Assembly: GCF_016406145.1 (NCBI RefSeq)
Contig: NZ_CP066307.1
Span: 16,361-80,360 of the forward strand
Reading direction: 5' to 3'
Length of the DNA stretch: 64,000 nt
Source of the DNA: Pseudomonas putida
GTDB taxonomy: Bacteria; Pseudomonadota; Gammaproteobacteria; Pseudomonadales; Pseudomonadaceae
A program made the position numbers and the translations under genes. This document shows positions 54,716-63,790 of the stretch, in pieces (position 1 is the first letter of the stretch; each line of letters begins with the position of its first letter). The notes under the pieces were generated by a model. The model made no database searches, was not told the origin of the DNA, and saw only the letters and a program-made list of their open reading frames with translations.

Positions 54716-55567
54716 ATGACCCACGTAATTGCCTGTATCGACGGTTCCACCTCGGCTCCAGCTGTTTGCGACTACGCGGCCTGGGCCAGTCTGAGCCTGG
54801 AAGCGCCGCTGACCTTCCTGCATGTGCTGGATCAGCGCCAGTATCCGGTTGCAGCAGATTTGAGTGGCAACATTGGCCTTGGCAGCCGCGAGCACCTGCT
54901 TGATGAGCTTGCTTCCCTGGATGAACAGCGCGGCAAGTTGGCCCTTGAACAAGGGCGAATCATGCTTGCAGCCGCGAAAGAACGGGCCGTGAATGATGGT
55001 GTGCGCGCACCGGAGTCCAAGCAGCGACATGGCGATTTACTGGAGAGCTTGCAAGAGCTGCAAAGTGAAACGCGCTTGCTGGTTATCGGTCGCCAGGGCG
55101 AGTCTAGTGGCGGTCTGAGTCAGCATGTCGGAAGCCAGCTGGAAAGCGTTATTCGTATCATGCACCGGCCAATCCTGGTCACCCCGGCCAACTTCCAAAA
55201 GCCCAAGAGCGCGATGCTGGCATTCGATGGCGGCGCTACAACCCGCAAGGGTGTGGAGATGCTGGCAGCCAGCCCGCTGCTGAAGGGGCTGCCGATCCAT
55301 CTGGTCATGGTTGGGCCCGTGAACGACGAAGCGTCCGCGCAGCTGGACTGGGCGCAGAAAGTGCTGATCAACGCCGGATTTACCGTTCGCGCTGAGACTC
55401 GGAGCGGTGAAATAGAACGTACCCTGCACGCCTATCAGAAAGAGCATGGCATCGATCTGCTAGTGATGGGGGCTTATGGACACTCACGTATCCGGCAGTT
55501 CCTGGTCGGCAGCACCACTACCAGCATGCTCCGTACCACCACCAGTCCGCTGTTACTGCTGCGCTAA
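54716..55567 (+). CDS. uspA: tandem universal stress protein
   Basis: 283 residues with two UspA domains; the second ends with the ATP-binding motif GAYGHSRIRQFLVGSTT. GAAGGAG ribosome site. Cytoplasmic stress protein, co-transcribed with sup and overlapping dksA by one base (TAATG). Confidence 0.92.
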   Translation: MTHVIACIDGSTSAPAVCDYAAWASLSLEAPLTFLHVLDQRQYPVAADLSGNIGLGSREHLLDELASLDEQRGKLALEQGRIMLAAAKERAVNDGVRAPESKQRHGDLLESLQELQSETRLLVIGRQGESSGGLSQHVGSQLESVIRIMHRPILVTPANFQKPKSAMLAFDGGATTRKGVEMLAASPLLKGLPIHLVMVGPVNDEASAQLDWAQKVLINAGFTVRAETRSGEIERTLHAYQKEHGIDLLVMGAYGHSRIRQFLVGSTTTSMLRTTTSPLLLLR

Positions 55568-55926
55568 TGAGCCTGGACGACGCCCTCGATCTTGCCCATT
55601 TCAAGACCCTACTGGAACAGCGGGCTGCCGAGCTGGATCGATTGCTGGGAGACGCTGAGTCTCGCTCGCAATCGGTAGAGCTGGATCAAAGCAAGGTGGG
55701 GCGTCTATCGAGAATGGACGCACTCCAGCAACAAGCGATGAACGATGCGATCCGCAGTCGTGCACGGCATGAACGTGTCCGTCTCCAACTGGCCCTCAAG
55801 CGCTGGCACGAGGGCGACTATGGCTGGTGTAACCAATGCGGCGAGTTGATCGCCTCGGGCCGTCTGGAGTTCGATCCGGCCACGCCGTTGTGTATCACCT
55901 GTGCCAGCCGCGCCGAGTCGGGTTGA
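55567..55926 (+). CDS. DksA/TraR-type zinc-finger protein
   Basis: 119 residues; N-terminal coiled coil and a four-cysteine zinc finger (WCNQCGELIASGRLE...CITCASR). Proteins of this type bind the RNA polymerase secondary channel and alter promoter choice. Last complete gene of the sup operon. Confidence 0.92.
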   Translation: MSLDDALDLAHFKTLLEQRAAELDRLLGDAESRSQSVELDQSKVGRLSRMDALQQQAMNDAIRSRARHERVRLQLALKRWHEGDYGWCNQCGELIASGRLEFDPATPLCITCASRAESG

Positions 55927-55971
55927 AACCATCACGGCTCGTGGCGTCAGTCTGATTTAACGAGGCTTCTA

Positions 55972-56095
55972 ATGTATTTGATGGCTAAAAACTGGCTGGG
56001 CCGAACACGGAAAGTAAGTGTTTGGATGTGGGCGCTTGTATGCCTTGTGTTGCTCACCGTATTCCAAGTACGTACTCATCACCTTGATGATCGTC
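55972..56095 (+). pseudogene. N-terminal fragment of a membrane-anchored protein, probably yjiK-like
   Basis: ATG 55972 gives MYLMAKNWLGRTRKVSVWMW with a single membrane anchor (ALVCLVLLTVFQV) and then runs into the integron end at 56096, stopping at 56148. In Tn1403-type sup operons a yjiK-like gene follows dksA, so this is probably its interrupted start. Confidence 0.65.
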
Positions 56096-56120
56096 TGTCG
56101 TTTTCAGAAGACGGCTGCAC
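56096..56120 (+). repeat. IRi of integron 2
   Basis: TGTCGTTTTCAGAAGACGGC..., inverted copy of 19200-19224, inserted in the yjiK-like gene (flank TCGTC). Confidence 0.92.
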
Positions 56121-56297
56121 TGAACGTCAGAAGCCGACTGCACTATAGCAGCGGAGGGGTTGGATCCATCAGGCAACGACGGGCTGCTGCCGGCCATCAG
56201 CGGACGCAGGGAGGACTTTCCGCAACCGGCCGTTCGATGCGGCACCGATGGCCTTCGCGCAGGGGTAGTGAATCCGCCAGGATTGACTTGCGCTGCC

Positions 56298-57311
56298 CTA
56301 CCTCTCACTAGTGAGGGGCGGCAGCGCATCAAGCGGTGAGCGCACTCCGGCACCGCCAACTTTCAGCACATGCGTGTAAATCATCGTCGTAGAGACGTCG
56401 GAATGGCCGAGCAGATCCTGCACGGTTCGAATGTCGTAACCGCTGCGGAGCAAGGCCGTCGCGAACGAGTGGCGGAGGGTGTGCGGTGTGGCGGGCTTCG
56501 TGATGCCTGCTTGTTCTACGGCACGTTTGAAGGCGCGCTGAAAGGTCTGGTCATACATGTGATGGCGACGCACGACACCGCTCCGTGGATCGGTCGAATG
56601 CGTGTGCTGCGCAAAAACCCAGAACCACGGCCAGGAATGCCCGGCGCGCGGATACTTCCGCTCAAGGGCGTCGGGAAGCGCAACGCCGCTGCGGCCCTCG
56701 GCCTGGTCCTTCAGCCACCATGCCCGTGCACGCGACAGCTGCTCGCGCAGGCTGGGTGCCAAGCTCTCGGGTAACATCAAGGCCCGATCCTTGGAGCCCT
56801 TGCCCTCCCGCACGATGATCGTGCCGTGATCGAAATCCAGATCCTTGACCCGCAGTTGCAAACCCTCACTGATCCGCATGCCCGTTCCATACAGAAGCTG
56901 GGCGAACAAACGATGCTCGCCTTCCAGAAAACCGAGGATGCGAACCACTTCATCCGGGGTCAGCACCACCGGCAAGCGCCGCGACGGCCGAGGTCTTCCG
57001 ATCTCCTGAAGCCAGGGCAGATCCGTGCACAGCACCTTGCCGTAGAAGAACAGCAAGGCCGCCAATGCCTGACGATGCGTGGAGACCGAAACCTTGCGCT
57101 CGTTCGCCAGCCAGGACAGAAATGCCTCGACTTCGCTGCTGCCCAAGGTTGCCGGGTGACGCACACCGTGGAAACGGATGAAGGCACGAACCCAGTGGAC
57201 ATAAGCCTGTTCGGTTCGTAAGCTGTAATGCAAGTAGCGTATGCGCTCACGCAACTGGTCCAGAACCTTGACCGAACGCAGCGGTGGTAACGGCGCAGTG
57301 GCGGTTTTCAT
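56298..57311 (-). CDS. intI1: IntI1 integrase, copy 2
   Basis: 337 residues, identical to the protein at 18009-19022, including Arg32 and His39. With its borders it forms a 1.35-kb inverted repeat with integron 1, a substrate for homologous inversion of the 38 kb between. Confidence 0.98.
57196..57224 (+). promoter_or_regulatory. PcW promoter of integron 2
   Basis: -35 TGGACA (57196-57201), 17-bp spacer, -10 TAAGCT (57219-57224). P2 downstream has the inactive 14-bp spacing. Confidence 0.92.
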
Positions 57312-57380
57312 GGCTTGTTATGACTGTTTTTTTGTACAGTCTATGCCTCGGGCATCCAAGCAGCAAGCGCGTTACGCCGT

Positions 57381-57450
57381 GGGTCGATGTTTGATGTTAT
57401 GGAGCAGCAACGATGTTACGCAGCAGGGCAGTCGCCCTAAAACAAAGTTA
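57381..57450 (+). other. attI1: attI1 of integron 2
   Basis: GGGTCGATGTTTGATG... to AACAAAGTTA, followed by the aadB cassette. Confidence 0.9.
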
Positions 57451-57456
57451 GGCCGC

Positions 57457-57990
57457 ATGGACACAACGCAGGTCACATTGATACACAAAATTCTAGCTGC
57501 GGCAGATGAGCGAAATCTGCCGCTCTGGATCGGTGGGGGCTGGGCGATCGATGCACGGCTAGGGCGTGTAACACGCAAGCACGATGATATTGATCTGACG
57601 TTTCCCGGCGAGAGGCGCGGCGAGCTCGAGGCAATAGTTGAAATGCTCGGCGGGCGCGTCATGGAGGAGTTGGACTATGGATTCTTAGCGGAGATCGGGG
57701 ATGAGTTACTTGACTGCGAACCTGCTTGGTGGGCAGACGAAGCGTATGAAATCGCGGAGGCTCCGCAGGGCTCGTGCCCAGAGGCGGCTGAGGGCGTCAT
57801 CGCCGGGCGGCCAGTCCGTTGTAACAGCTGGGAGGCGATCATCTGGGATTACTTTTACTATGCCGATGAAGTACCACCAGTGGACTGGCCTACAAAGCAC
57901 ATAGAGTCCTACAGGCTCGCATGCACCTCACTCGGGGCGGAAAAGGTTGAGGTCTTGCGTGCCGCTTTCAGGTCGCGATATGCGGCCTAA
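57457..57990 (+). CDS. aadB: ANT(2'')-Ia aminoglycoside nucleotidyltransferase
   Basis: 177 residues from ATG 57457 (MDTTQVTLIHKILAAADERN). The catalytic motif is GGWAIDARLGRVTRKHDDID. It adenylates gentamicin, tobramycin and kanamycin. First cassette of integron 2. Confidence 0.97.
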   Translation: MDTTQVTLIHKILAAADERNLPLWIGGGWAIDARLGRVTRKHDDIDLTFPGERRGELEAIVEMLGGRVMEELDYGFLAEIGDELLDCEPAWWADEAYEIAEAPQGSCPEAAEGVIAGRPVRCNSWEAIIWDYFYYADEVPPVDWPTKHIESYRLACTSLGAEKVEVLRAAFRSRYAA

Positions 57991-58045
57991 CAATTCGTCC
58001 AAGCCGACGCCGCTTCGCGGCGCGGCTTAACTCAGGTGTTAGATG
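57987..58045 (+). repeat. attC of the aadB cassette
   Basis: About 60 bp, TAACAATTCGTCC to GTGTTAGATGC, with the CCGACGCCGCTTCGCGGCGC stem; overlaps the aadB stop. Confidence 0.9.
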
Positions 58046-58152
58046 CCAGATTTGGCGTTGCGTATGCTCACAGAAAATCGACAGCCGCAAGACTGTTTTT
58101 GGCAACTCATAGCCACCACTATTTCTCCTTCATACCGTAGAGGAGATTGCAC

Positions 58153-58485
58153 GTGAAGAACTGGCTCTTTCTGGCTATTGCAATATTTGGTGAGGTCGTC
58201 GCAACTTCCGCACTGAAGTCCAGCCATGGATTCACCAAGTTAGTTCCTTCTGTTGTAGTTGTGGCTGGCTACGGGCTTGCGTTCTATTTCCTCTCTCTCG
58301 CACTCAAGTCCATCCCGGTCGGCATTGCTTATGCTGTTTGGGCTGGCCTCGGCATCGTACTTGTGGCAGCTATCGCTTGGATCTTCCATGGCCAGAAACT
58401 AGACTTGTGGGCGTTCGTTGGCATGGGACTTATCGTTAGTGGCGTCGCCGTTCTAAATCTGCTATCCAAGGTCAGCGCACATTGA
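58153..58485 (+). CDS. qac: Qac small multidrug resistance efflux protein (QacF/G type)
   Basis: 110 residues from GTG 58153 after AGAGGAG. Four transmembrane helices with the essential Glu14 ([15 protein letters not shown]). It is a complete SMR protein, unlike QacEdelta1 in integron 1, ending [13 protein letters not shown]. It exports quaternary ammonium compounds. Allele name (qacF, qacG2) not settled from sequence alone. Confidence 0.92.
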   Translation: MKNWLFLAIAIFGEVVATSALKSSHGFTKLVPSVVVVAGYGLAFYFLSLALKSIPVGIAYAVWAGLGIVLVAAIAWIFHGQKLDLWAFVGMGLIVSGVAVLNLLSKVSAH

Positions 58486-58494
58486 TCGGGCTGG

Positions 58495-58512
58495 CATCTA
58501 ACAATTCACATA
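58495..58512 (+). repeat. left half of the qac attC, split by an IS
   Basis: GGCATCTAACAATTCA up to the IS. The other half resumes at about 59883 (CCTTCAAGCCGACGCCGCTT to GTGTTGAAC). Confidence 0.75.
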
Positions 58513-59882
58513 TGGACTCTCCCCACAAGCAGTGAGGAAAGCTTTTTTCGATCCTGTCGTCAGCGCGGTTGCAATCGCATATCCGGCCTTGCGTGGGCTA
58601 GTGCCCGGGCCATTCTGTAGTTCGCGCAGCGGGGGCCAAGCGTTCAAACGATCCCGAGGATCATGATTGTTATCGGCCTTGTTCCGCTGCAGGACTCGCC
58701 TGTTCCGACAGTCTCGCTTCTCACCACAACCGCAGGAAGTTCACCTCGTCTTGCTGATTACCCCCGCCGTCAGGCGGGCCTTGCACTCTGCCAGTCGCCG
58801 CTGAAACGTCGCTCATGGCACCACACTGCCCAGCAGATCCTCACCAGTTTGTTCGCTAACGCCACGGCCGCCTTGTTGTGGCCGATACGTTCGGCCGTTT
58901 GCAGGGACCAGCGCTGCAACTGGGTCAGGCGCTCGGGCGTTCGCGTCTGGCAGCGCTTGGCGGCCAGCAGCGCCGCGCGGGCGCCGTGGATCAGCAGGGT
59001 GCGCACGTAGGTGTTGCCTTTGCAGCTGATGCACCCGAGTCTGCGCCGTTCGCCGCTGCTGTATTCGTTGGGGGTCATGCCGAGCCAGGCGCTCAGGTGT
59101 CGGCCGCTGGCGAAGCGTTCGGGTTTGCCGACGGCAGTTTTCAGGGCGCTGGCGGTGAGCAGCCCGATACCGCTGACTTCGTCGAGTTTGTGCACGATGT
59201 CATCGTCGGCATGCCAGCGCGCCAGTTGTTCTTCGCTGTCGCGCATCGCCTGTTCGCACAGGCTGATTTCGGCCAGCACCATCTGCAGCGCGCCGCGCAG
59301 GGCGCAAACTTCGGCACGTTCGATCAGCTCGCAGGCCTGGCGTAGAAAGGCCTGGGTGCTACTCGGCGCCGCCACGCCCAGTTCGCGCAGGATGCCGCGC
59401 AGCAAGTTGATGTGCTGCACCCGGGTCTTTTTCCAGGCCTCGCGCAGGTTATGCAGCTGCTGCACTTGCTGCTGCTCATGGCTTTTCACCGGCACCGGGT
59501 GCATGTCGGCACAACGCGCCGCTTCGAGGATGGCATCGCAGTCGTTACGGTCGGTCTTGTTGCGCCGGCGATACGGCCGTACGTAGCGCGGGTGCAACAG
59601 CACCACCCGATGACCCAGCGCCTGCGCCACCCGCCCCCAGTAATGCGCCGTACCGCAGGCTTCCATCACCCACTCGACAGGCTCCGGCTGCTCCTGTACA
59701 TATCGCCGGAATGCCTCCGGATCGAGCCGTCTGCGACGATCCACCCGGCCGACATGGATACTTTCGGCAACCTGGTAAACGGACTTGGCCAAATCGACTG
59801 CTATGCGCTTCATTGCCACTCTCCCAGCAAACAGACACCTCGGTCTTATAGAAGAAACGCGGTGCGGGGAGAGTCCATTACA
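58511..59882 (-). mobile_element. IS110/IS1111-type element inserted in attC
   Basis: About 1.37 kb. Subterminal inverted repeats TGGACTCTCCCC (58513 side) and GGGGAGAGTCCA (59864 side). Members of the IS1111-attC group target cassette attC stems in this way. Exact ends are uncertain because the family makes no duplication. Confidence 0.82.
58770..59813 (-). CDS. IS110/IS1111-family DEDD transposase
   Basis: 347 residues from ATG 59813 (MKRIAVDLAKSVYQVAESIH). N-terminal DEDD domain: D in AVDLAKSV, E in WVMEACGTAHYW, D-x-x-D in KTDRNDCDAIL; C-terminal transposase_20 region (VSGIGLLTASALKTAVG, WLGMTPNEYSSGE) with the conserved serine. Its product recombines through a junction-like intermediate. 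Confidence 0.93.
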   Translation of the reverse strand: MKRIAVDLAKSVYQVAESIHVGRVDRRRRLDPEAFRRYVQEQPEPVEWVMEACGTAHYWGRVAQALGHRVVLLHPRYVRPYRRRNKTDRNDCDAILEAARCADMHPVPVKSHEQQQVQQLHNLREAWKKTRVQHINLLRGILRELGVAAPSSTQAFLRQACELIERAEVCALRGALQMVLAEISLCEQAMRDSEEQLARWHADDDIVHKLDEVSGIGLLTASALKTAVGKPERFASGRHLSAWLGMTPNEYSSGERRRLGCISCKGNTYVRTLLIHGARAALLAAKRCQTRTPERLTQLQRWSLQTAERIGHNKAAVALANKLVRICWAVWCHERRFSGDWQSARPA

Positions 59883-59932
59883 GCCTTCAAGCCGACGCCG
59901 CTTCGCGGCGCGGCTTAATTCAGGTGTTGAAC

Positions 59933-60028
59933 GACAGCTTTCCCAAAAGCTCTACGGCTGCTCTGGGTCGACACCGGTAATCGGATCGTTGCCGCACTGA
60001 ACAGCGCCCCGTTCCAGGTCGCCTCCAT
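59933..60028. other. junction between integron 2 and Tn5393 remnant
   Basis: 96 bp without a gene, starting right after a cassette core site. Either the start of a further truncated cassette or Tn5393 sequence downstream of tnpR. The strA-strB genes expected there are absent. Confidence 0.5.
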
Positions 60029-60700
60029 TTATGCGGCTGAACCGAGGGAGAGCAGCTTTACGCCGTCTGGCCGCAGTTCGCCCTTGGGCGACACGTGCCG
60101 GTAGAGCGTCTGCCGGGTAATCCCGAGTTCTTCGCAGAGATCGCCCACCTTGGTTTCCGGTTGCCCCATGCTGGCCATCGCCAGGCGTAGCTTGGCGGCG
60201 GTCATCTTGAAGGGGCGCCCCCCTTTCCTGCCGCGAGCGCGCGCCGAGATAAGTCCAGCGACTGTTCGCTCGGAAATCAACTCACGCTCGAACTCGGCCA
60301 GCGCGGCAAAAATACCGAACACAAGCTTGCCGGCGGCAGTCGTCGTGTCGACCGCCGCACCGTGACCGGTCAGGACCTTCAGGCCCACGCTACGCGCAGT
60401 TAGGTCGTGCACGGTGTTGATCAGGTGGCGCAGATCACGGCCAAGCCGATCGAGCTTCCACACGATCAGCGTGTCCCCTTCACGAAGCGCCTTCAGGCAA
60501 GCAGCCAACCCTGGGCGATCATCGCGCCTGCCCGAGGCCAGATCCTCGTAAAGGTGCGCAAGGCTCACACCAGCGGCGATGAGCGCATCGCGTTGCAAAT
60601 TGGTGGACTGGGATCCGTCCGCCTTCGATACCCGCATGTAGCCGATCAGCACCTTTTCACCCGTCACGTATACGTTGGTTTGAGGCGGCGCTTCGGCCAC
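60029..60700 (-). CDS. tnpR: Tn5393-type TnpR resolvase
   Basis: 223 residues in the frame starting at GTG 60700; the conserved part starts VLIGYMRVSKADGSQSTNLQ, so a shorter start (GTG at about 60652) is also possible. Catalytic Ser in MRVSK, IVWKLDRLGRDL, C-terminal helix-turn-helix (KVGDLCEELGITRQTLYRHV). Divergent from tnpA across the res region, as in Tn5393. Confidence 0.88.
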   Translation of the reverse strand: MAEAPPQTNVYVTGEKVLIGYMRVSKADGSQSTNLQRDALIAAGVSLAHLYEDLASGRRDDRPGLAACLKALREGDTLIVWKLDRLGRDLRHLINTVHDLTARSVGLKVLTGHGAAVDTTTAAGKLVFGIFAALAEFERELISERTVAGLISARARGRKGGRPFKMTAAKLRLAMASMGQPETKVGDLCEELGITRQTLYRHVSPKGELRPDGVKLLSLGSAA

Positions 60701-60787
60701 GATTGCATTGACCTCTGGAAATGTATCTCAACCAGCTTCATAAACAAAGCGTCTTGAACGCTATCAGATTTTGAAAAAGGAACATGT
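60701..60787. promoter_or_regulatory. res/promoter region of Tn5393 remnant
   Basis: 87 bp between divergent tnpR and tnpA; CGTCTTGAACGCTATCAGAT and related repeats are consistent with resolvase subsites; AAAGGAAC precedes tnpA. Confidence 0.6.
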
Positions 60788-63673
60788 ATGCCGCGTCGCG
60801 TCACTCTAACCGATCGGCAGAAAGACGCGCTGTTGCGCTTGCCGACTTCACAGACGGATTTGCTCAAGCACTATACGCTGAGTGATGAAGACCTTGGGCA
60901 TATCAGGCTGCGTCGGCGCGCTCACAACAGGTTCGGCTTCGCCCTGCAATTGTGTGTCCTGCGCTATCCCGGCCGGGTGCTGGCTCCAGGCGAACTGATC
61001 CCTGCAGAGGTCATCGAATTTATCGGAGCGCAGCTTGGCCTGGGTGCCGACGATCTCGTAGACTATGCTGCCCGCGAGGAAACACGGCACGAGCATCTTG
61101 CCGAGTTACGGGGGCTCTACGGCTTCCGCACCTTCTCCGGACGTGGTGCGAGCGAGCTGAAGGAATGGTTGTTCCGAGAAGCCGAGATGGCGGTGTCGAA
61201 CGAGGATATCGCCCGTCGCTTCGTAGCCGAGTGCCGACGCACCCGCACTGTCCTTCCCGCGACATCCACGATCGAGCGGCTTTGTGCCGCGGCTCTCGTC
61301 GATGCCGAGCGACGCATCGAGACGAGGATCGCCATTCGTCTGCCTATGTCGATCCGAGAACAGTTGCTGGCATTGCTCGAGGAGACGGCTGATGATCGGG
61401 TGACCCGTTTTGTGTGGCTGCGCCAGTTCGAGCCTGGCTCGAACTCTTCGTCGGCCAACCGGCTGCTCGACCGGCTCGAATATCTGCAACGCGTCGATCT
61501 CCCCGAGGATCTGCTTGCCGGCGTTCCTGCCCATCGGGTGACTCGTCTGCGCAGGCAGGGTGAACGGTATTATGCCGACGGCATGCGCGATCTCCCGGAG
61601 GACAGGCGGCTTGCGATCTTGGCTGTTTGCGTCTCGGAATGGCAGGCGATGTTGGCCGACGCAGTGGTCGAAACCCACGACCGGATCGTCGGCCGTCTCT
61701 ACCGTGCTTCGGAGCGTATTTGCCATGCAAAGGTCGCAGACGAAGCGGGGGTGGTGCGTGACACCCTGAAATCCTTCGCCGAGATCGGGGGCGCCCTGGT
61801 CGATGCACAGGATGATGGCCAGCCGCTGGGCGACGTCATCGCGAGCGGATCAGGGTGGGACGGCTTCAAAACCCTTGTTGCAATGGCAACCAGGCTCACC
61901 GCCACCATGGCCGACGATCCGCTCAACCATGTGCTCGACGGTTATCACCGCTTCCGCCGATACGCTCCACGCATGTTGCGCCTGCTCGATCTGCGAGCTG
62001 CGCCCGTTGCACTGCCGCTTCTGGAAGCGGTGACGGCCCTTCGTACCGGTTTGAACGATGCCGCGATGACCAGCTTCTTGCGGCCCAGCTCGAAATGGCA
62101 TCGCCACCTTCGGGCCCAGAGGGCTGGCGACGCTCGCCTATGGGAGATCGCGGTGCTGTTCCATCTGCGCGATGCGTTCCGCTCCGGAGATGTCTGGCTT
62201 ACTAGGTCCCGGCGCTATGGCGATCTGAAACACGCACTCGTTCCGGCACAAGCCATCGCGGAAGGCGGTCGTCTCGCTGTGCCATTGCGGCCGGAGGAAT
62301 GGCTGGCAGACCGGCAAGCTCGCCTCGACATGCGGTTGCGCGAGCTTGGCCGTGCCGCTCGCGCAGGCACGATCCCGGGCGGGTCGATTGAAAACGGCGT
62401 TCTGCATATCGAGAAACTCGAAGCCGCCGCGCCGACAGGCGCCGAAGATCTGGTGCTCGATCTCTACAAGCAGATCCCGCCCACGCGCATCACCGATCTC
62501 CTGCTGGAGGTGGATGCGGCGACCGGCTTCACCGAAGCGTTCACCCATCTGCGCACAGGAGCACCCTGCGCTGACCGGATCGGGCTAATGAACGTTATCT
62601 TGGCGGAAGGGATCAACCTCGGCTTGCGCAAAATGGCGGATGCGACAAACACCCACACCTTCTGGGAATTGATCCGCATTGGACGGTGGCATGTCGAGGG
62701 CGAAGCCTATGACCGGGCGCTGGCCATGGTGGTCGAGGCACAGGCAGCGTTACCCATGGCCCGGTTCTGGGGCATGGGCACGTCGGCTTCGAGCGACGGA
62801 CAGTTCTTCGTCGCTACAGAGCAAGGTGAGGCCATGAACCTGGTCAACGCGAAATATGGCAATACCCCGGGCCTGAAAGCCTATAGCCACGTCTCCGACC
62901 AATATGCGCCGTTCGCAACCCAGGTGATTCCTGCAACGGCAAGCGAAGCGCCTTACATCCTCGATGGCCTGCTGATGAACGATGCTGGACGCCATATCCG
63001 CGAGCAGTTCACCGACACGGGCGGCTTCACCGATCACGTCTTTGCCGCATGTGCCATTCTCGGCTACCGGTTCGCTCCGCGCATCCGCGACCTGCCATCC
63101 AAACGGCTCTACGCGTTCAATCCGTCGGCCGCCCCGGCGCACCTGCGAGCGTTGATCGGCGGAAAGGTCAACCAAGCCATGATCGAGCGCAATTGGCCCG
63201 ACACCCTGCGCATCGCCGCCACCATTGCTGCCGGGACCGTCGCGCCAAGCCAGATTCTGCGGAAACTCGCCTCCTATCCGCGGCAGAACGAGCTCGCGAC
63301 AGCCCTGCGGGAAGTCGGTCGCGTCGAGCGCACCCTGTTCATGATCGACTGGATTCTGGATGCCGAACTCCAACGGCGTGCCCAGATCGGGCTCAACAAA
63401 GGCGAAGCTCATCATGCGCTGAAGCGGGCAATCAGCTTCCACCGCCGCGGTGAAATCCGCGACCGTTCCGCCGAAGGCCAGCATTACCGCATCGCCGGCA
63501 TGAATCTGCTCGCCGCCATCATCATCTTCTGGAACACCATGAAGCTCGGCGAGGTCGTTGCAAACCAGAAACGCGATGGAAAGCTGCTATCGCCCGATCT
63601 CTTGGCCCATGTTTCGCCGCTCGGATGGGAACACATCAATCTCACCGGAGAATATCGCTGGCCAAAGCCTTAG
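60788..63673 (+). CDS. tnpA: Tn5393-type TnpA transposase
   Basis: 961 residues (MPRRVTLTDRQKDALLRLPT...), complete, a Tn3-family transposase of the Tn163/Tn5393 branch. The conserved C-terminal parts RRGEIRDRSAEGQHYRIAGM and AAIIIFWNT are present. Unrelated at sequence level to the 1,009-residue TnpA of the two direct copies, so the elements cannot cross-mobilise easily. Confidence 0.93.
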   Translation: MPRRVTLTDRQKDALLRLPTSQTDLLKHYTLSDEDLGHIRLRRRAHNRFGFALQLCVLRYPGRVLAPGELIPAEVIEFIGAQLGLGADDLVDYAAREETRHEHLAELRGLYGFRTFSGRGASELKEWLFREAEMAVSNEDIARRFVAECRRTRTVLPATSTIERLCAAALVDAERRIETRIAIRLPMSIREQLLALLEETADDRVTRFVWLRQFEPGSNSSSANRLLDRLEYLQRVDLPEDLLAGVPAHRVTRLRRQGERYYADGMRDLPEDRRLAILAVCVSEWQAMLADAVVETHDRIVGRLYRASERICHAKVADEAGVVRDTLKSFAEIGGALVDAQDDGQPLGDVIASGSGWDGFKTLVAMATRLTATMADDPLNHVLDGYHRFRRYAPRMLRLLDLRAAPVALPLLEAVTALRTGLNDAAMTSFLRPSSKWHRHLRAQRAGDARLWEIAVLFHLRDAFRSGDVWLTRSRRYGDLKHALVPAQAIAEGGRLAVPLRPEEWLADRQARLDMRLRELGRAARAGTIPGGSIENGVLHIEKLEAAAPTGAEDLVLDLYKQIPPTRITDLLLEVDAATGFTEAFTHLRTGAPCADRIGLMNVILAEGINLGLRKMADATNTHTFWELIRIGRWHVEGEAYDRALAMVVEAQAALPMARFWGMGTSASSDGQFFVATEQGEAMNLVNAKYGNTPGLKAYSHVSDQYAPFATQVIPATASEAPYILDGLLMNDAGRHIREQFTDTGGFTDHVFAACAILGYRFAPRIRDLPSKRLYAFNPSAAPAHLRALIGGKVNQAMIERNWPDTLRIAATIAAGTVAPSQILRKLASYPRQNELATALREVGRVERTLFMIDWILDAELQRRAQIGLNKGEAHHALKRAISFHRRGEIRDRSAEGQHYRIAGMNLLAAIIIFWNTMKLGEVVANQKRDGKLLSPDLLAHVSPLGWEHINLTGEYRWPKP

Positions 63674-63706
63674 CGTAGGATTCCGCCCCCTCCCGCAAAC
63701 GACCCC
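63626..63706 (-). repeat. right 81-bp end of Tn5393-type element
   Basis: Reverse complement begins GGGGTCGTTTGCGGGAGGGG, the Tn5393 end, overlapping the tnpA C-terminus. The opposite end is missing. Confidence 0.85.
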
Positions 63707-63790
63707 AAGCGGTCGAGCGCGGGCAGCTTGAACTGCACTACCAGCCCGTCGTCGATCTGCGCAGTGGTGGGATTGTCGGCGCGGAAGCCC
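63707..63790 (+). repeat. 84-bp duplicate of urf2
   Basis: AAGCGGTCGAGCGCGGGCAG to GCGGAAGCCC equals 51927-52010. It shows that the Tn5393 element was inserted in a urf2 copy; the rest of that urf2 copy is gone. Confidence 0.9.

Larger units (their letters stand above)
56096..59932 (-). mobile_element. class 1 integron 2 (aadB-qac array), truncated
   Basis: IRi at 56096-56120, intI1 leftward, attI1, aadB, a qac cassette with attC split by an IS. No 3'-CS and no IRt: after the last core site GTTGAAC (59926-59932) the sequence passes to a Tn5393 remnant. Oriented opposite to integron 1. Confidence 0.88.
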
